DNA from: Papaver somniferum
Taxonomy: Eukaryota; Streptophyta; Magnoliopsida; Ranunculales; Papaveraceae
Assembly (NCBI RefSeq): GCF_003573695.1
Contig: NC_039358.1
Coordinates: 94,872,881-94,936,880, forward strand
Direction: 5' to 3'
DNA: 64,000 bases
Shown piece by piece: positions 12,136 to 22,353 of this stretch. A model generated the notes under the pieces. It saw only the letters and a list, made by a program, of their open reading frames with translations. It ran no database searches and was not told where the DNA came from. Both the position numbers and the translations under genes were made by a program. Positions within the stretch are counted from its first letter, which is position 1; every line of letters begins with the position of its first letter.

Positions 12136-12480
12136 TTATGGACAATTATCATTATAACCCGGACCTCCATAGAAAAAACCATAACCATTTGTATGTTCTT
12201 TGTCAATTTTCAAATTATAGCAACTTAGACTCGAAACGTATGGCTCAACATCTTCAGGGTGTTTGGCTTCGTTATTTCTATCAATTACTTGGACATGATG
12301 AAAATAGTTGGATATTCCAAGACCTCCTTCTGAATGACCACTGCCTATTTGAGCTATAGTATATCGTCCTTTAGATCTATCATTATATATTTCTCCACCG
12401 AACTCTTTTTTTTTTGTCTTTGATAATTGGGTGAATAGGGAACTTGGATAATATCCCAGGGGAATACCTTGTAATTCTAC
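12136..12480 (-). pseudogene. Neprosin-domain gene fragment, last exon
   Basis: A minus-strand frame of 114 codons ending at TAA (12138-12136). It reads like the C-terminal part of the plant neprosin domain (former DUF239; glutamic peptidases first known from Nepenthes, usually secreted). Seen: LGYYPSSLF near residues 8-16, FGGEIYN at 27-33 (the family GGE motif; its Glu is probably one of the two catalytic acids), IGSGHSEGGLG at 45-55, YFHHVQVID at 59-67 and the family-typical end FYGGPGYNDNCP. A good intron acceptor (TTTTTCTAG, 12490-12482) precedes the exon. No upstream neprosin exons or signal peptide are visible; the next minus-strand gene lies at 12582. It is either an orphaned exon or a gene whose front was lost. 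The frame itself is unbroken. Confidence 0.72.
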
Positions 12481-12581
12481 CTAGAAAAACACATAAGAAG
12501 GGAATGTGCAAAGAAAACAAAACATTCAAGGGAAATCATCCAGCAACAGTGTATCCTCTTAGAGAAAGCATCCCTCATGTT

Positions 12582-13342
12582 CTATAGAGCCGCCTGCTTC
12601 AACTTCAACTCATGGGACAATCTCTCAACCTCCGCCTCTTTCTCATTAATGAGATCTATGGAAGGAGCTTCATCAATTTCAGTATGCAACTTTTGGATTT
12701 TGGAAATCCCTTTACAAAACCAGGAAGCGTTGAACCCGAAGTTCACGCACATGTCCCGATGGTACTCCCAGTTTGCAACTACTTCTTCAGAAACCGTGTG
12801 TCCAGTCACATTACACATGTCACCAATTGAAAACAGAGTCTCCTCTACACGTTTGGCTAATGCAATGCGGCTCGTGGATTTCTTGGTCGTGGAAATATGT
12901 CCATGCTTCTTCCATATTTGGGTATACAACTCCACATACTTAGATGGTACGCTGAATCCTCCAATCAACATGTGATCTGCAAAGGGATCACCAAATGGAA
13001 GGTCGAAGGTTGCACCTGCAGTAGAATGCACAACTAGCGCTCCTTCAGTTTCAGAAGATCCTTTGTAAACATTTGCATCCGTGGCCATAGATGTGACATC
13101 TTCATTTTCCTTGGAAGGTGCAATGACATCCTCAACATCATCAATCTCCATCTCAAGGTTATCTCTTAGTTCAGTCTCGTCCTGCAACATCATCGGTCAA
13201 ATATCTATTTTCATATCGAATAGTAATGATCCAAGTAGAAAATGTATGGAAGACTCACTGGCTCATCTGCTAGCTCACTTGCTGATCTGGACTCTTTCAT
13301 GGCTATCAGATCATGAATCTGTCCGACCTTCATCTTCGTCAT
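12582..13342 (-). CDS. Two-exon gene, coiled-coil protein of unknown function
   Basis: Proposed model: exon 1 13342-13259 (28 codons, ATG at 13342), a 77-nt intron 13258-13182 with GTGAGT donor and TTGCAG acceptor, phase 0, and exon 2 13181-12582 (199 codons plus stop), 227 residues in all. The in-frame ATG-ATG just inside the intron end is probably not the start. The N-terminal half is acidic and low complexity. Residues from about 110 hold a folded-looking block (GGFSVPSKYVELYTQIW, KHGHIS, SIGDMC, ANWEYH, GFNASWF), then a C-terminal coiled coil (EKEAEVERLSHELKLKQ). The pattern recalls plant PEARLI-4-like and other plant coiled-coil families, from memory only. No catalytic motif is visible. 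Codons are unbroken. Further 5' exons are possible, since stops sit just upstream of the chosen ATG next to an AG. Confidence 0.55.
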
Positions 13343-13429
13343 CGAGACTTAGTATTACTGGATTCCCCCTTTTCTTCTGGAGATATCTTGCGTAAGTGAG
13401 CTTCCTTACTCGATGAAAATATCCAAATA

Positions 13430-14225
13430 TAAAAAAGGATATTTAGCCCTAAAATTATATCCTAAAAAGCCTTCAATAGGGTGGAGAAGATTTTCACCAA
13501 AAAAAAGGGCCTAATCTCTTGTGTCTTCAACTAAGCATGGATAGATCTTATAATATTATGTATCTCGACATTCTCCTTTTTCATCATACTGAATGGTTCT
13601 CCTGGACCGAAAATCAACGCCTCCATAGGTAAGGACAAGGCGATCCTCTATATCCATACCTTTTCCTCATCTGCATAGAAATTCTATCTAGGCTTTTTGA
13701 AAAAGGGATTGCAGATAAAAAAATCTCTAGGATTAAAATTAATAAAAAGGCCCCGAATATATCCCATTTTTTTTAATAATAATAAAAAAGAAAATTTTAA
13801 AAATCTATTGATTCCCGCCAATTCAATATAGCTCTCCTCACGAAACTTGTCAGTAGACTTATTGTTGAACAAGATCAACTATGAGTCCAACTTCTTAAGG
13901 ATAAATGCTTTCCAAATTCTCACCCCCTAGAACATCGAATATATCGCGGATTTGGACTAGTATTCAAAAAGGTTTGACCCTCATTAAAGATAAATTTTTT
14001 TTTGAAAGTTAAAAATGGAAAGTCCGCAAAAATATGGGAGGACAGGTGGATTCCTAAGGAAGACATAATCCCAAAATCATCATATTTCTAAAAAGTGATA
14101 ACGACAAAAGATAATTGGGATCTAGGTAAACTAGATAAATATTTCTCTCCAGATAATACAGAAAAAATTCTTGCAATATCGCCACGATGTAGGGAACAAA
14201 ATAAAATGGGATGGAACATCATTAG
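13430..14225 (+). pseudogene. L1-type LINE relic: reverse transcriptase and C-terminal pieces
   Basis: A broken plus-strand non-LTR retrotransposon. Reading across shifted frames gives, in order: LALKLYPKK then NRVEK (RT palm block, family ALKLDMSKAYDRVEW-like), WIDLIILCISTFSFF, ILNGSPGPKINAS, GQGDPLYPYLF then IEILSR (RT block with the RQGDPLSPYLF motif), and KAPNISHFF (about 13738-13765). The FADD catalytic motif that should follow is replaced by stops and an A/T run. After a large internal deletion come FNIALLTKL (about 13818), SRIWTSIQKG, NGKSAKIWEDRWIP and KMGWNIISRD, the usual C-terminal region of plant L1 ORF2. At least three frameshifts and several stops make it dead. No endonuclease domain or poly-A tail is seen. 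Confidence 0.82.
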
Positions 14226-14462
14226 TCGGGACAAAATAAATCCATTAATTTGCTCTTGAATCGATCAGAATTGTTAAGAATCGGTCTGGATCTATTGTAA
14301 TCTGCTTCAGAGTTTTGGGTATGTAACTAACTGGTACTGTTATTGATGTAGCTGATGAAATAAACGTTGTTAGAGATGTTTTTGCTACTGAAGGTGTTGT
14401 TGTTGCATCGATTTGATTAAAATCCATAGTTAAAGATACAAAATCAACCAAAATTTGTAAAC
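14226..14462. other. Unassigned spacer after the LINE relic
   Basis: Holds a 68-codon minus-strand open frame (14451-14245, containing KTLKQITIDPDRFLTILID) whose composition looks faintly protein-like, but I recognise no family. No regulatory or repeat feature is evident. Confidence 0.25.
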
Positions 14463-14626
14463 CGACTTTGCTGCATGGCGCGTGCTAGTACTCTGCCTGG
14501 ATGCAATTACTTCTTCTTATACATATTTATAGATAACAGTTTTAAGAACATCAACAATATTTATAAGTATACGAAGAAATAGTTGTATGCAGGCAGAGTA
14601 TTAGCACACGCCATGCAATAGAGTCG
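14463..14626. mobile_element. Foldback MITE-like hairpin element
   Basis: Two arms of about 66 bp form a long imperfect inverted repeat around a roughly 30-bp loop. Left arm from 14463 (CGACTTTGCTGCATGGCG..), right arm ending 14626 (..CGCCATGCAATAGAGTCG). The arms match at about 80 percent by eye, with the GCATGGCG-GTGCTA-TACTCTGCCTG core best kept. Size and structure fit a foldback/MITE derived from a DNA transposon. I could not find a clear target duplication, so the superfamily is unknown. Confidence 0.65.
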
Positions 14627-14639
14627 CTCTGTTGTCTTG

Positions 14640-14904
14640 CCAAACAAAAGTGGATTTTATTTAATAAAAATATCAAAAAAGTAAGAAAGACAATTTTTTA
14701 AGAGTAAATTATACACAATGGAAGTGATGTCAATAAAAGAAACTGCAATGCTCATTGTATTTCTTCATGTTTTAATGTCTAATCAATTATATTCAACAAT
14801 TATTTTCACTCCTCTGATTTTCAAACACCACTTCTAATCTCTTCTTCTTGAATATGACAAAAAGTATATTGTATTTTTGTCATTTTGTTACGTGGATCGC
14901 TAGT
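14640..14904. other. AT-rich spacer, possibly T-a internal sequence
   Basis: No gene seen. It leads into the recognisable family T 3' internal sequence at about 14905, so it may be diverged T-a internal DNA, but I cannot show similarity to 39166-39440. Confidence 0.3.
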
Positions 14905-14971
14905 TTCACTGCCCTACCTCGCAACAATGTCACTGTTATGTGATAAGCAGGGGACTTAATGTTGATGGTGG
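14905..14971 (+). mobile_element. T-a: end of internal region, polypurine tract and first bases of 3' LTR
   Basis: CTACCTCGCAACAATGTCAC then GTGATAAGCAGGGGACTTAA match 22307-22353 and 39420-39462, the purine tract before family T LTRs. The LTR start TGTTGATGGTGG follows at 14960-14971 and is cut there by the minus-strand LTR of T-b. GGTGG (14967-14971) is the expected T-b target duplication on this side; its partner lies outside the window. Confidence 0.72.
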
Positions 14972-15472
14972 TGTAGTAGGTTAAAAACTGATTCTGCTGA
15001 AAATGGTAATTTAGGTGTGCCGCCGATAAACGAATCTAAACCCTAAACATATGTACTGCATAGGAGTACTTTAGATTCGAGAGATCAATCTGTACAATTC
15101 CGGCCTAAACCAAGATATAACCATTCCAGTCTCGCTTCGGTCACAAAATGAAGGAGAAAGGGTTGATCTTAGGGAGGGAAGCAAAGAAGGTGTTGAGATC
15201 AGAATGATGAATTATGAAAGCGTGGTTGTTTTATGACTTGTATTAGAATGTAGAACCCACTTGCATAATGTAAGCTGCAAGTTCTTGGTGTTTTCTGGAT
15301 ACTTGTGTTAATGAACCCCTGTCGGTTGAAATAGATTGAAAATCTATTTATACAAGTCATATTCGAACACACCCTGATCTCATAGAAAGTGGAAGTAGTT
15401 GAGTGATGGAGAAGTGGAGATCGTGTAGAATGGTAAAAACCACGTCCTTACTATAAGGGGAAGACTGGTTGG
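14972..15472 (-). mobile_element. T-b host LTR, terminal part
   Basis: Reverse complement of the last ~500 bp of the family T LTR (compare 34920-35369): TGTAGTAGGTTAAAAACTG at the edge, then the blocks AGATTCGAGAGATCAATC, GGAGAAAGGGTTGATCTTAGG and ATTTATACAAGTCATA. It stops at S-d, whose target duplication GTTGG is at 15468-15472. The rest of this LTR is found at 42111-42203 and 22354-24299 in opposite orientation, which is one of the inversion signatures. Confidence 0.85.
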
Positions 15473-17256
15473 TGTTAGAGCATTGCTCGGTCGAACTCGC
15501 ATGCGTTGCTATTTCAAGCATGTTTGTCAATGTTAGTGATCAAAACTATAAGTCTTGATTTATAGCCTATTTGTAGATGTCTCGGACTAGGACATAGATA
15601 GTGTAGTTGAGCTTAAATCTCTCGAACGTTCATCTCTTGAAGACGAAGAACTACTAAGGGGAACTTGTTGAACTTCTTCGACAAAAAGGTATGTGGAGAA
15701 TTGAACTTATATATCACTTGGAAAGTCTATTTCTACTATCTCCTATATTGAGACATAAGTCGTTTTACGATATAGTTTTCTTTATACACATTTGAGATTT
15801 CGAGATGAGTATATCTCGCTTACATATTTCTCGAAATATGTGTTGGTAAGCTTTCGCTTCGACCAAGTTCATCTTATATCATGAGAAAATTTCCGAGTAA
15901 CATCTTACATGGTTTGTGTGATACAATCATTTGATGTAGGCTTGGAATGTTTCGACAATGATTATTTCAATATCTTGAAAATTGCTTTGATGCTAATAGT
16001 GTGTGAAAACGGCTATTGTCATTATAGAAGAATGTTTCAATGATTGAAATAAAGAGTTTATGATGTAACCATCTTTGGATATAAGCATATATAGTGTGTT
16101 CACACATTAGTGTATAAGTCCATAACCGGGAACCAAGAGTATGCATATGTGTGTATACGAAATTGGTGAAGGAGACAGGTTAAGTATGCGTACCCGTACG
16201 CATACTAGCGGAAGTTCTCGAAATGAGAATTTCTGTTGAGTTTGGTTTTGGCAAAACTCTTAACTAGTCACCTTAAGTATGCGTACCCGTATGCATACTG
16301 GAGGAAGTTTTTGAACCGAAAATTTCTGCTGAGTTTGGGAACTTAACAAACTCAAAACCGGTTGCTTAAGTACGCATACCCGTACGCATACTTAAGCTGG
16401 TTACTTTGTCAAGTCGGTCAGTTCATGGACTTAAATATTTAAATCATAAGGAATGCAATCTTTGCAAACTGTGGCTATAATGTTCATGATTGATTCATGT
16501 GAATCCAACCGATTTGAATTCAATTGTGTTTTCTTAACAATTGAACAACTCTTAACTAGTTTCATTTGAGTATTTTGAACTAGTTATGGTTAAGATGAAT
16601 AAGGTTGATATGAGAGTAATCATATGGCTAACCTCGGTTAACTATTTGTGAACCAACCTGGTGTACACGTTTATGTACGGTTCCATAAACCTATATGAGG
16701 GTACATTTCATTTGTGTGTAACAAGCTAAGTTAGGTATAACGATTGAAAGATATTAGCTTGGTTGAATCAGGTTTTTCATCTAATGGTGATTATTGAATG
16801 CTTGGTTACCCAGGTAACTTGGATTGCAAACCCTGATTTGAAAACTATATAAAGGAGAACTCTAGCAATTGGGAAAGGTAATACCCACACCTCCTGTGTG
16901 TTACTAGTTGCATAACTAGATTCGATTCTCCTTTAACCTTAGGTTTCTTCTCGAGACCCTGTAGGTTAACAACTTGAAGACTTCATTAGGATTGTAAAGC
17001 CAGACCCAACTATTATCTTTGTAGTTGCGTGATCTGATCTTGCTGATTCTGTCGTGATGAGTGCAATTGAAATAATTGGTTCGAGATTTTATATCTCCGA
17101 TAGGCAAGATAAAAAAGTAATCACAAACAAACTTCGTCTCATCGTTAGTGATTCCACAATAACTTGTTTCGCTAGTCGATTAAGTTTATTATGAGGTGAT
17201 TGATAATACTAGGTTGTTCTTCGGGAATATAAGTCCGGTTTATCAATTGGTTCATG
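15473..17256 (+). mobile_element. S-d solo LTR, first part
   Basis: Starts TGTTAGAGCATTGCTCGG right after GTTGG. It carries the type 1 module with the clearest palindromes: 16184-16205 (a perfect 10-bp inverted pair around CC), 16277-16298 and 16370-16391. At 17256 it is interrupted, after TCATG, by the end of another LTR in minus orientation. The missing final 738 bp of this LTR lies at 42204-42946 on the other strand, flanked by the matching CATGA and CCAAC (reverse complements of TCATG and GTTGG). The joined LTR would be about 2.52 kb. No internal region exists between its two target duplications, hence solo. Confidence 0.88.
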
Positions 17257-18438
17257 TGCAAAAGTGGGGGTACAACAACCACACCCAATGTTTCGCTTAG
17301 CAATCTGTATGGACAAACTCCAATATACTTTCTAGAAAATCAACTAGACAGTCAGACTCAATCTAGATAAAAAGTATATCAAAGAGTTTATATCTCAATC
17401 TCTCGATTTGATATATACTCAAGCAAATAGAAATCTGCGAGTCTTTATCAAATACTAGAGAGATAACTTGGATGGTACCAAAGACCAATATCCAAGTGTC
17501 AATCAATTTAAATCAACAACCAAAAGGTCGGATATTCTAATTGATTGAAAAACGCACAACCTGTGATATTTCAATTATATAACAAAATATAATGCGAAAA
17601 AGAAATAACACAAACACCAGAATTTTGTTAACGAGGAAACCGCAAATGCATAAAAACCCCGTGACCTAGTCCAGATTGAACACACACTGTATTAAGCCGC
17701 TACAGATACTAGCCTACTCCAAATTAACTTCGGTCTGGACTGTAGTTGAACCCCAATCAATCTCACACTGATCCAAGGTACAGTTATGCTCCTACGCCTC
17801 TGATCCCAGCAGGATGCTACGTACTTGATTCCCTTAGCTGATCTCACCCACAACTAAGAGTTGCTACGACCCAAAGTCGAAGACTTTAATAAACAAATCT
17901 GTATCACACAGAAAAGTCTACGGTAATAGATAAATCCGTCTCCCACGATATACCTACGAGTTTTTTTCCGTCTTTTGATAAATTAAGGTGAATAGGAACC
18001 AACCAATAAACCGGTCTTATATTCCCGAAGAACAGCCTAGTATTATTGATCACCTCACAATAATCCTAATCGACGCAGCGAAAAAAGATATTGTGGAATC
18101 ACAAACGATGAGACGAAGTGTTTGTGATTACTTTTCTATCTTGCCTATCGGAGATATAAATCTCGAGCCAATTATTTTAATTGTACTCGTACGATAGAAA
18201 CAACAAGATAAGATCACACAACTACAAGAAAAGTAGTATCGGTCTGGCTTCCCAATCCCAATTAAGTCTTTAAGTCGTTAACCTGATTTTAGAAGAAGAA
18301 ACCAAAGGTTAAAGGAGAATCGACTTTAGCTATGCAACTAGTATCACACGTAAGGTGTGGGGATTAGGTTTCCCAGTTGTTAGAGTTCTCCCTTATATAG
18401 TTTTCAAATCAGGGTTTGCAATCAATGTTAGCTTGGTA
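17257..18438 (-). mobile_element. S-e 3' LTR, distal half
   Basis: Minus-strand LTR end starting on the plus strand TGCAAAAGTGGGGGTACAAC and running to TGGTA (18434-18438), where K-a sits. It includes the subtype-specific phrase CACACGTAAGGTGTGGGG, also present in the S-e 5' LTR (44229-44241, reverse complement). Its complement, the proximal half, is at 57862-59041. The two sum to about 2356 bp, the family length. TCATG before it (17252-17256) is the S-e target duplication. Confidence 0.88.
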
Positions 18439-19414
18439 TGTAACACCCCGAGTTCCGGACCAGGGTCAAACCCATATAGAGATCTGAACTCGAAGCGTTA
18501 CGGGTCGGAAATAAAAAATGTATTTATTATTCTTTGCATTTATTTCACCAAGCACAATTTAAATTTTACATACATAAATTAAGTTATGAATTCAATAATT
18601 ATAAATTAACAAAATAATATTTATATCAAAATTACACTCCAAACAATCCAGAGAAAAATAGTACAATCACTAAACTACTCATTTCTAGGGTCCGCTGCGC
18701 AACTCTAATGAATCTGCAAAAAAATGTCAATTGGGGTGAGTTGACGGCTCAATAAGCATACTTTCCCATCCTCTAAAAGATACAGAAAACAATTACAACA
18801 AAATGAACGAACAATCATATGAACCAAACTCACAATGAGAATAACAACTATATCAGTTTATCAATAATTTCACAGTACTAATTTTTTTTTTTAATTTTTT
18901 TTTTGGTTTCTTTACCACATGAGTCCACGGTACGAAAACCTTGGTTCGTACACCCACCTATCGTTTGGCACGGACAGCCTCCATCAATGGTCAGGAACAA
19001 AGTTCCTATGGGGATCATACCCATTGCTCTCGGGGATCATCACCCGTTTCATATTCGTTATCCGGCACGAACAACCGCCATTGATGATCAGGAAACACAA
19101 GTTCCTACTGGGGATCATTACCCATTTAAATCTCGGGGATCATTACTCGTCGTTAGAATGGAACCATATTCCATCTAACGGTAAAACATGAACTCATCTT
19201 GTTTATAAAATTATTTTATTTATTACGGTTCATATATCACAAAAGTCATCACACAGAAATCATTTGACATGCACATAGTTCTCTTAAACATTTTCACAAA
19301 AAAATCATATGCAATAAAAATACAAAGAACACCATGCACAACATACAAATTCAGTTCATAGAAAATATACATTTCTGAATTATTTCACTCAACTCAAAAC
19401 TTGATAAGAATCAT
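18439..19414 (-). mobile_element. K-a 3' LTR, distal half (separated by the inversion)
   Basis: Plus strand starts TGTAACACCCCGAGTTCCGG, the reverse complement of the family K LTR end (60924-60943). Over 976 bp it is nearly identical to 59963-60943, including the GGGGATCAT repeat block (19010-19150), and stops exactly at LTR position ~922. The other LTR copy at 61215-62123 stops at the same base from the other side. TGGTA at 18434-18438 is the reverse complement of TACCA at 59037-59041. Confidence 0.93.
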
Positions 19415-20013
19415 CTATATTATATGGGACAATGGTGTTTTTCTATATGGACAGTTAACAACATTTTGGACATATAAAGGACGGACAAGATTGAACTGCA
19501 AATATGCGTTTTTATTCTCTTCTTCGGTTTTACATGTTGGATGAAGATCTTTAGATTGGGCATATAAAGGACGGTCGTGATCGAGGGTATTCTCTTATTC
19601 GCACATGCAAAAGAAACGAACCAAATCAATGTCACAGCCGTTTCTTATTCTTCGCAATCAATGGAATTGACCACCTCACAAACCGTTTTCTTCTGGACAA
19701 TCAATAGAATTGAATCTCAGTTATAAAGGATACACCAAAATGAAAATATTCATCAATTTTATATTTGACTTTCTATCTCATTTGGGTTATCTCATATTAG
19801 GTTTCTTATTTCTTTCGATAATTTTAATTTTTCTCATTTCATTATTGTTTAGTTGAACTTTTTGATTCTCCTTTTGATGAGCATAAGGAATTGGTTTGCT
19901 GATGAGTTATAGATAATAATTGTTTAAATTTGGATGGATATAAGTCATGGTTTAATTATAATCTACTCAATTTTAGTGATAGTTTTGTCATTAAAATTGA
20001 GAAAGGGGGAGAT
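19415..20013 (+). other. Breakpoint flank and putative S-g internal end
   Basis: Begins at the inversion breakpoint. The first 450 bp match no other part of the window. A phrase containing CATATAAAGGACGG occurs twice (about 19471 and 19560), on a ~90-bp spacing. The last ~30 bp (TTTTGTCATTAAAATTGAGAAAGGGGGAGAT) are a family S polypurine tract leading into the LTR at 20014, but the usual upstream noncoding phrases are missing, so S-g is either a different subfamily or truncated here. The small minus-strand frame at 19635-19420 is not convincing. Confidence 0.45.
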
Positions 20014-22239
20014 TGTTAGAGCACTGCTTGGTCGAACTCGCAAGTGTTGCTATCTCAAGCTTGTTTGTCAAGTTTAGTTGTCAAAACTATAAGTCTTGAT
20101 TTCTAGTCTACTTATAGCTATGTCTCGGATTAGGATAGAATGTGTAGTTGAGCTTTAGACTTCACGGCGTTCATCGATTGAAGACGAGGAACTACTAAGG
20201 GGAGCTTGTGGAACTTCATCAACAAAAGGTATGTGGAGGTTTAGACTTTATTTTATATACATTTGATATTTCGAGTTGAGTCTAACTCGCTTATATATTT
20301 CTCGAAATATGTATTGGTAAGCTTTCGCTTTAACCAAGTTCATCTTTTATTCTTGACGAAAGTCAAAAGATGATCATGTGAAAATCGTCTGGTAACATCT
20401 TACATGATTTGTGTGAGACAGTCATTTGAGTAGACTCAGAATGTTTCGTATTGATCTATTAATCACTTGAAAATTTCTTTAAAGCTAATAGTTTGTGTGA
20501 GACAGTTATTCCCGTCTTCCAAGAATGTTTCAATGATTAACATGGAGTTTAGAACGATTACTATTGATTGGATGTAACACAGTATGCGTCCGGGAACCAT
20601 AGTGTGCATACACATACGCGTACTGGTTTGATAGTTGAAGTCCGGGAACTTATTATGCATGCCCGTATGTGTACCGTCTTAAAAGTTCAAGTCCACAAAT
20701 TCAACTGAGTTTGGTTGTGCACGACAGTATGCGTACCCGTCCGCATACTGGCGAACCCAGACCAAGTCCGGCTACTTAGGTATGCGTACCTGTTTGCATA
20801 CTTGACTGGGTTAAGTTCTAAATCAGATTGTTCATGAACAAATACATTTATAAAATAAGGAATGCAATTTGTTGCAAACCGTGGCTATAATGTTCATGAA
20901 TTGATTCGAGTGAATAAAAATCGATTTTGCTTCAATTGTGTCTTGTATACTTCTATGAGAATATAAACAATTGAACAACTATATAACTTGTTTCATTTGA
21001 GTCATTGGAACTAGTTGTGATTAAGATGAACAAGGTTGATATGAAAGTGTTCATATGGCTAACTTCGGTTAACTATTGTTGAGACAACTAAGTGTACACG
21101 TTTAGGTACGGTTACCCATATCTAAATGAAGTCACATTTCATTTGTGTATAACAAGCTAAGTTCGATCTAACGGTTGAAAGATATTAGCTTGACTCTAAT
21201 CAGGTTTTCATCTGACGGTGAATATTGAATGTTTTGTTACCGAAGTAGCATTAATTACAAACCCTGATTTGAAGACTATATAAGGGAGAACTCTAGCAAC
21301 TGGGAACCTTAATCCCCACATCTCCTATGTGATACTAGTTGCGAATAGAGTCGATTCTCCTTTAACCTAGGTTTTTCTTAAAACCATTATAGGTTAACGA
21401 CTTAAAGACTTCATTGGGATTCTGAAGCCAGACCCAACTATTTTCTCTTTAGTTGCGTGTTCTGATCTTACTTTATTCTATCGTATTGAGTACTATCTTC
21501 TCTAAGACTTGCTTGAGATTCAATCTCCGATAGGTAATATAAAAAGTAACATCTTCGTCTCATCGTTTGTGATTCCACAATATCTTGTTTCGCTACCATA
21601 CAATTAAGATTATTGTGAGGTGATTGATATTACTAGGCTGTTCTTCGGGAATATAAGCCCGCCTTATCAATTTGTTCCTGTTCACCTTGATTTATCAAAA
21701 GACGGAACATAAACTCGTAGGTATTTCTGTGAGAGACAAATTTATCTATTCAATAGGATTTTCTGCGTGAGACAAATTTGTTTATCAAGTCTTCGACTTT
21801 GGGTCGTAGCAACTATTAGTTGTGGGTGAGATCATCTAAGGGAATCAAGTGCGTAGAGTCCTGCTGCGATTCATAGGTGTATGGAACACGACTGTACCTT
21901 AATAAGTGGGAGATTGGTTGGGTATCAACTACATTCTAGTCCGAAGTTAACTTGTAGTAGGCTAGAGTCTGTAGCGGATTAATATAGTGTGGTATTCAAA
22001 TCTGGACTAGGTCTCGGGGTTTTTCTGCATTTGCGGTTTCCTCGTTCACAAAATTTCTGGTGTCTGTGTTATTTGTTTTCCGCATTATATTTTTATATAA
22101 TTGAAATTTAACTCTTGGATGTATTTTCCTTGATTGAGTCTGACTGTCTAGTTGATGCTCTTGGAAATAAATTGGAGTTAATCCATACAGATTGCCTAAA
22201 CGAAATATTGGGTGTGGCTGTTAGACCCCCGCTTTTTCA
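20014..22239 (+). mobile_element. S-g 3' LTR
   Basis: Starts TGTTAGAGCACTGCTTGG after a polypurine tract and ends GACCCCCGCTTTTTCA; 2226 bp. The tRNA primer site does not follow, so it is a 3' or solo LTR. Type 1 module (about 20580-20800, for example GTATGCGTACCCGTCCGCATAC-like units). The next bases AAGCCGGCC belong to family T internal sequence (compare 39351-39365), so S-g was inserted into T-b. Confidence 0.88.
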
Positions 22240-22353
22240 AAGCCGGCCTCTCTTCTGGTAACGTCTGTCCACTCTTCTCATGAATTTTCGTCTGTCACCG
22301 TCTAGTTCTTACCTCGCAACAATGTTACTATTAATTGATAAGCAGGTACTTAA
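22240..22353 (+). mobile_element. T-b internal end with polypurine tract
   Basis: Matches 39351-39462: GGCCTCTCTTCTGGTAA, CTCATGAATTTTCGTCTG, then GATAAGCAGGTACTTAA, the tract that precedes family T LTRs. Only about 114 bp of T-b internal DNA is left before S-g. Confidence 0.7.

Noticed and set aside
13558..13680. Minus-strand frame reading like a short protein (YGGVDFRSRRT)
   Set aside because: It is the antisense of the LINE reverse transcriptase block, which matches a known family on the plus strand.
14245..14451. 68-codon minus-strand frame
   Set aside because: Composition is mildly protein-like, but there is no recognisable homology, splice context or conservation within the window.
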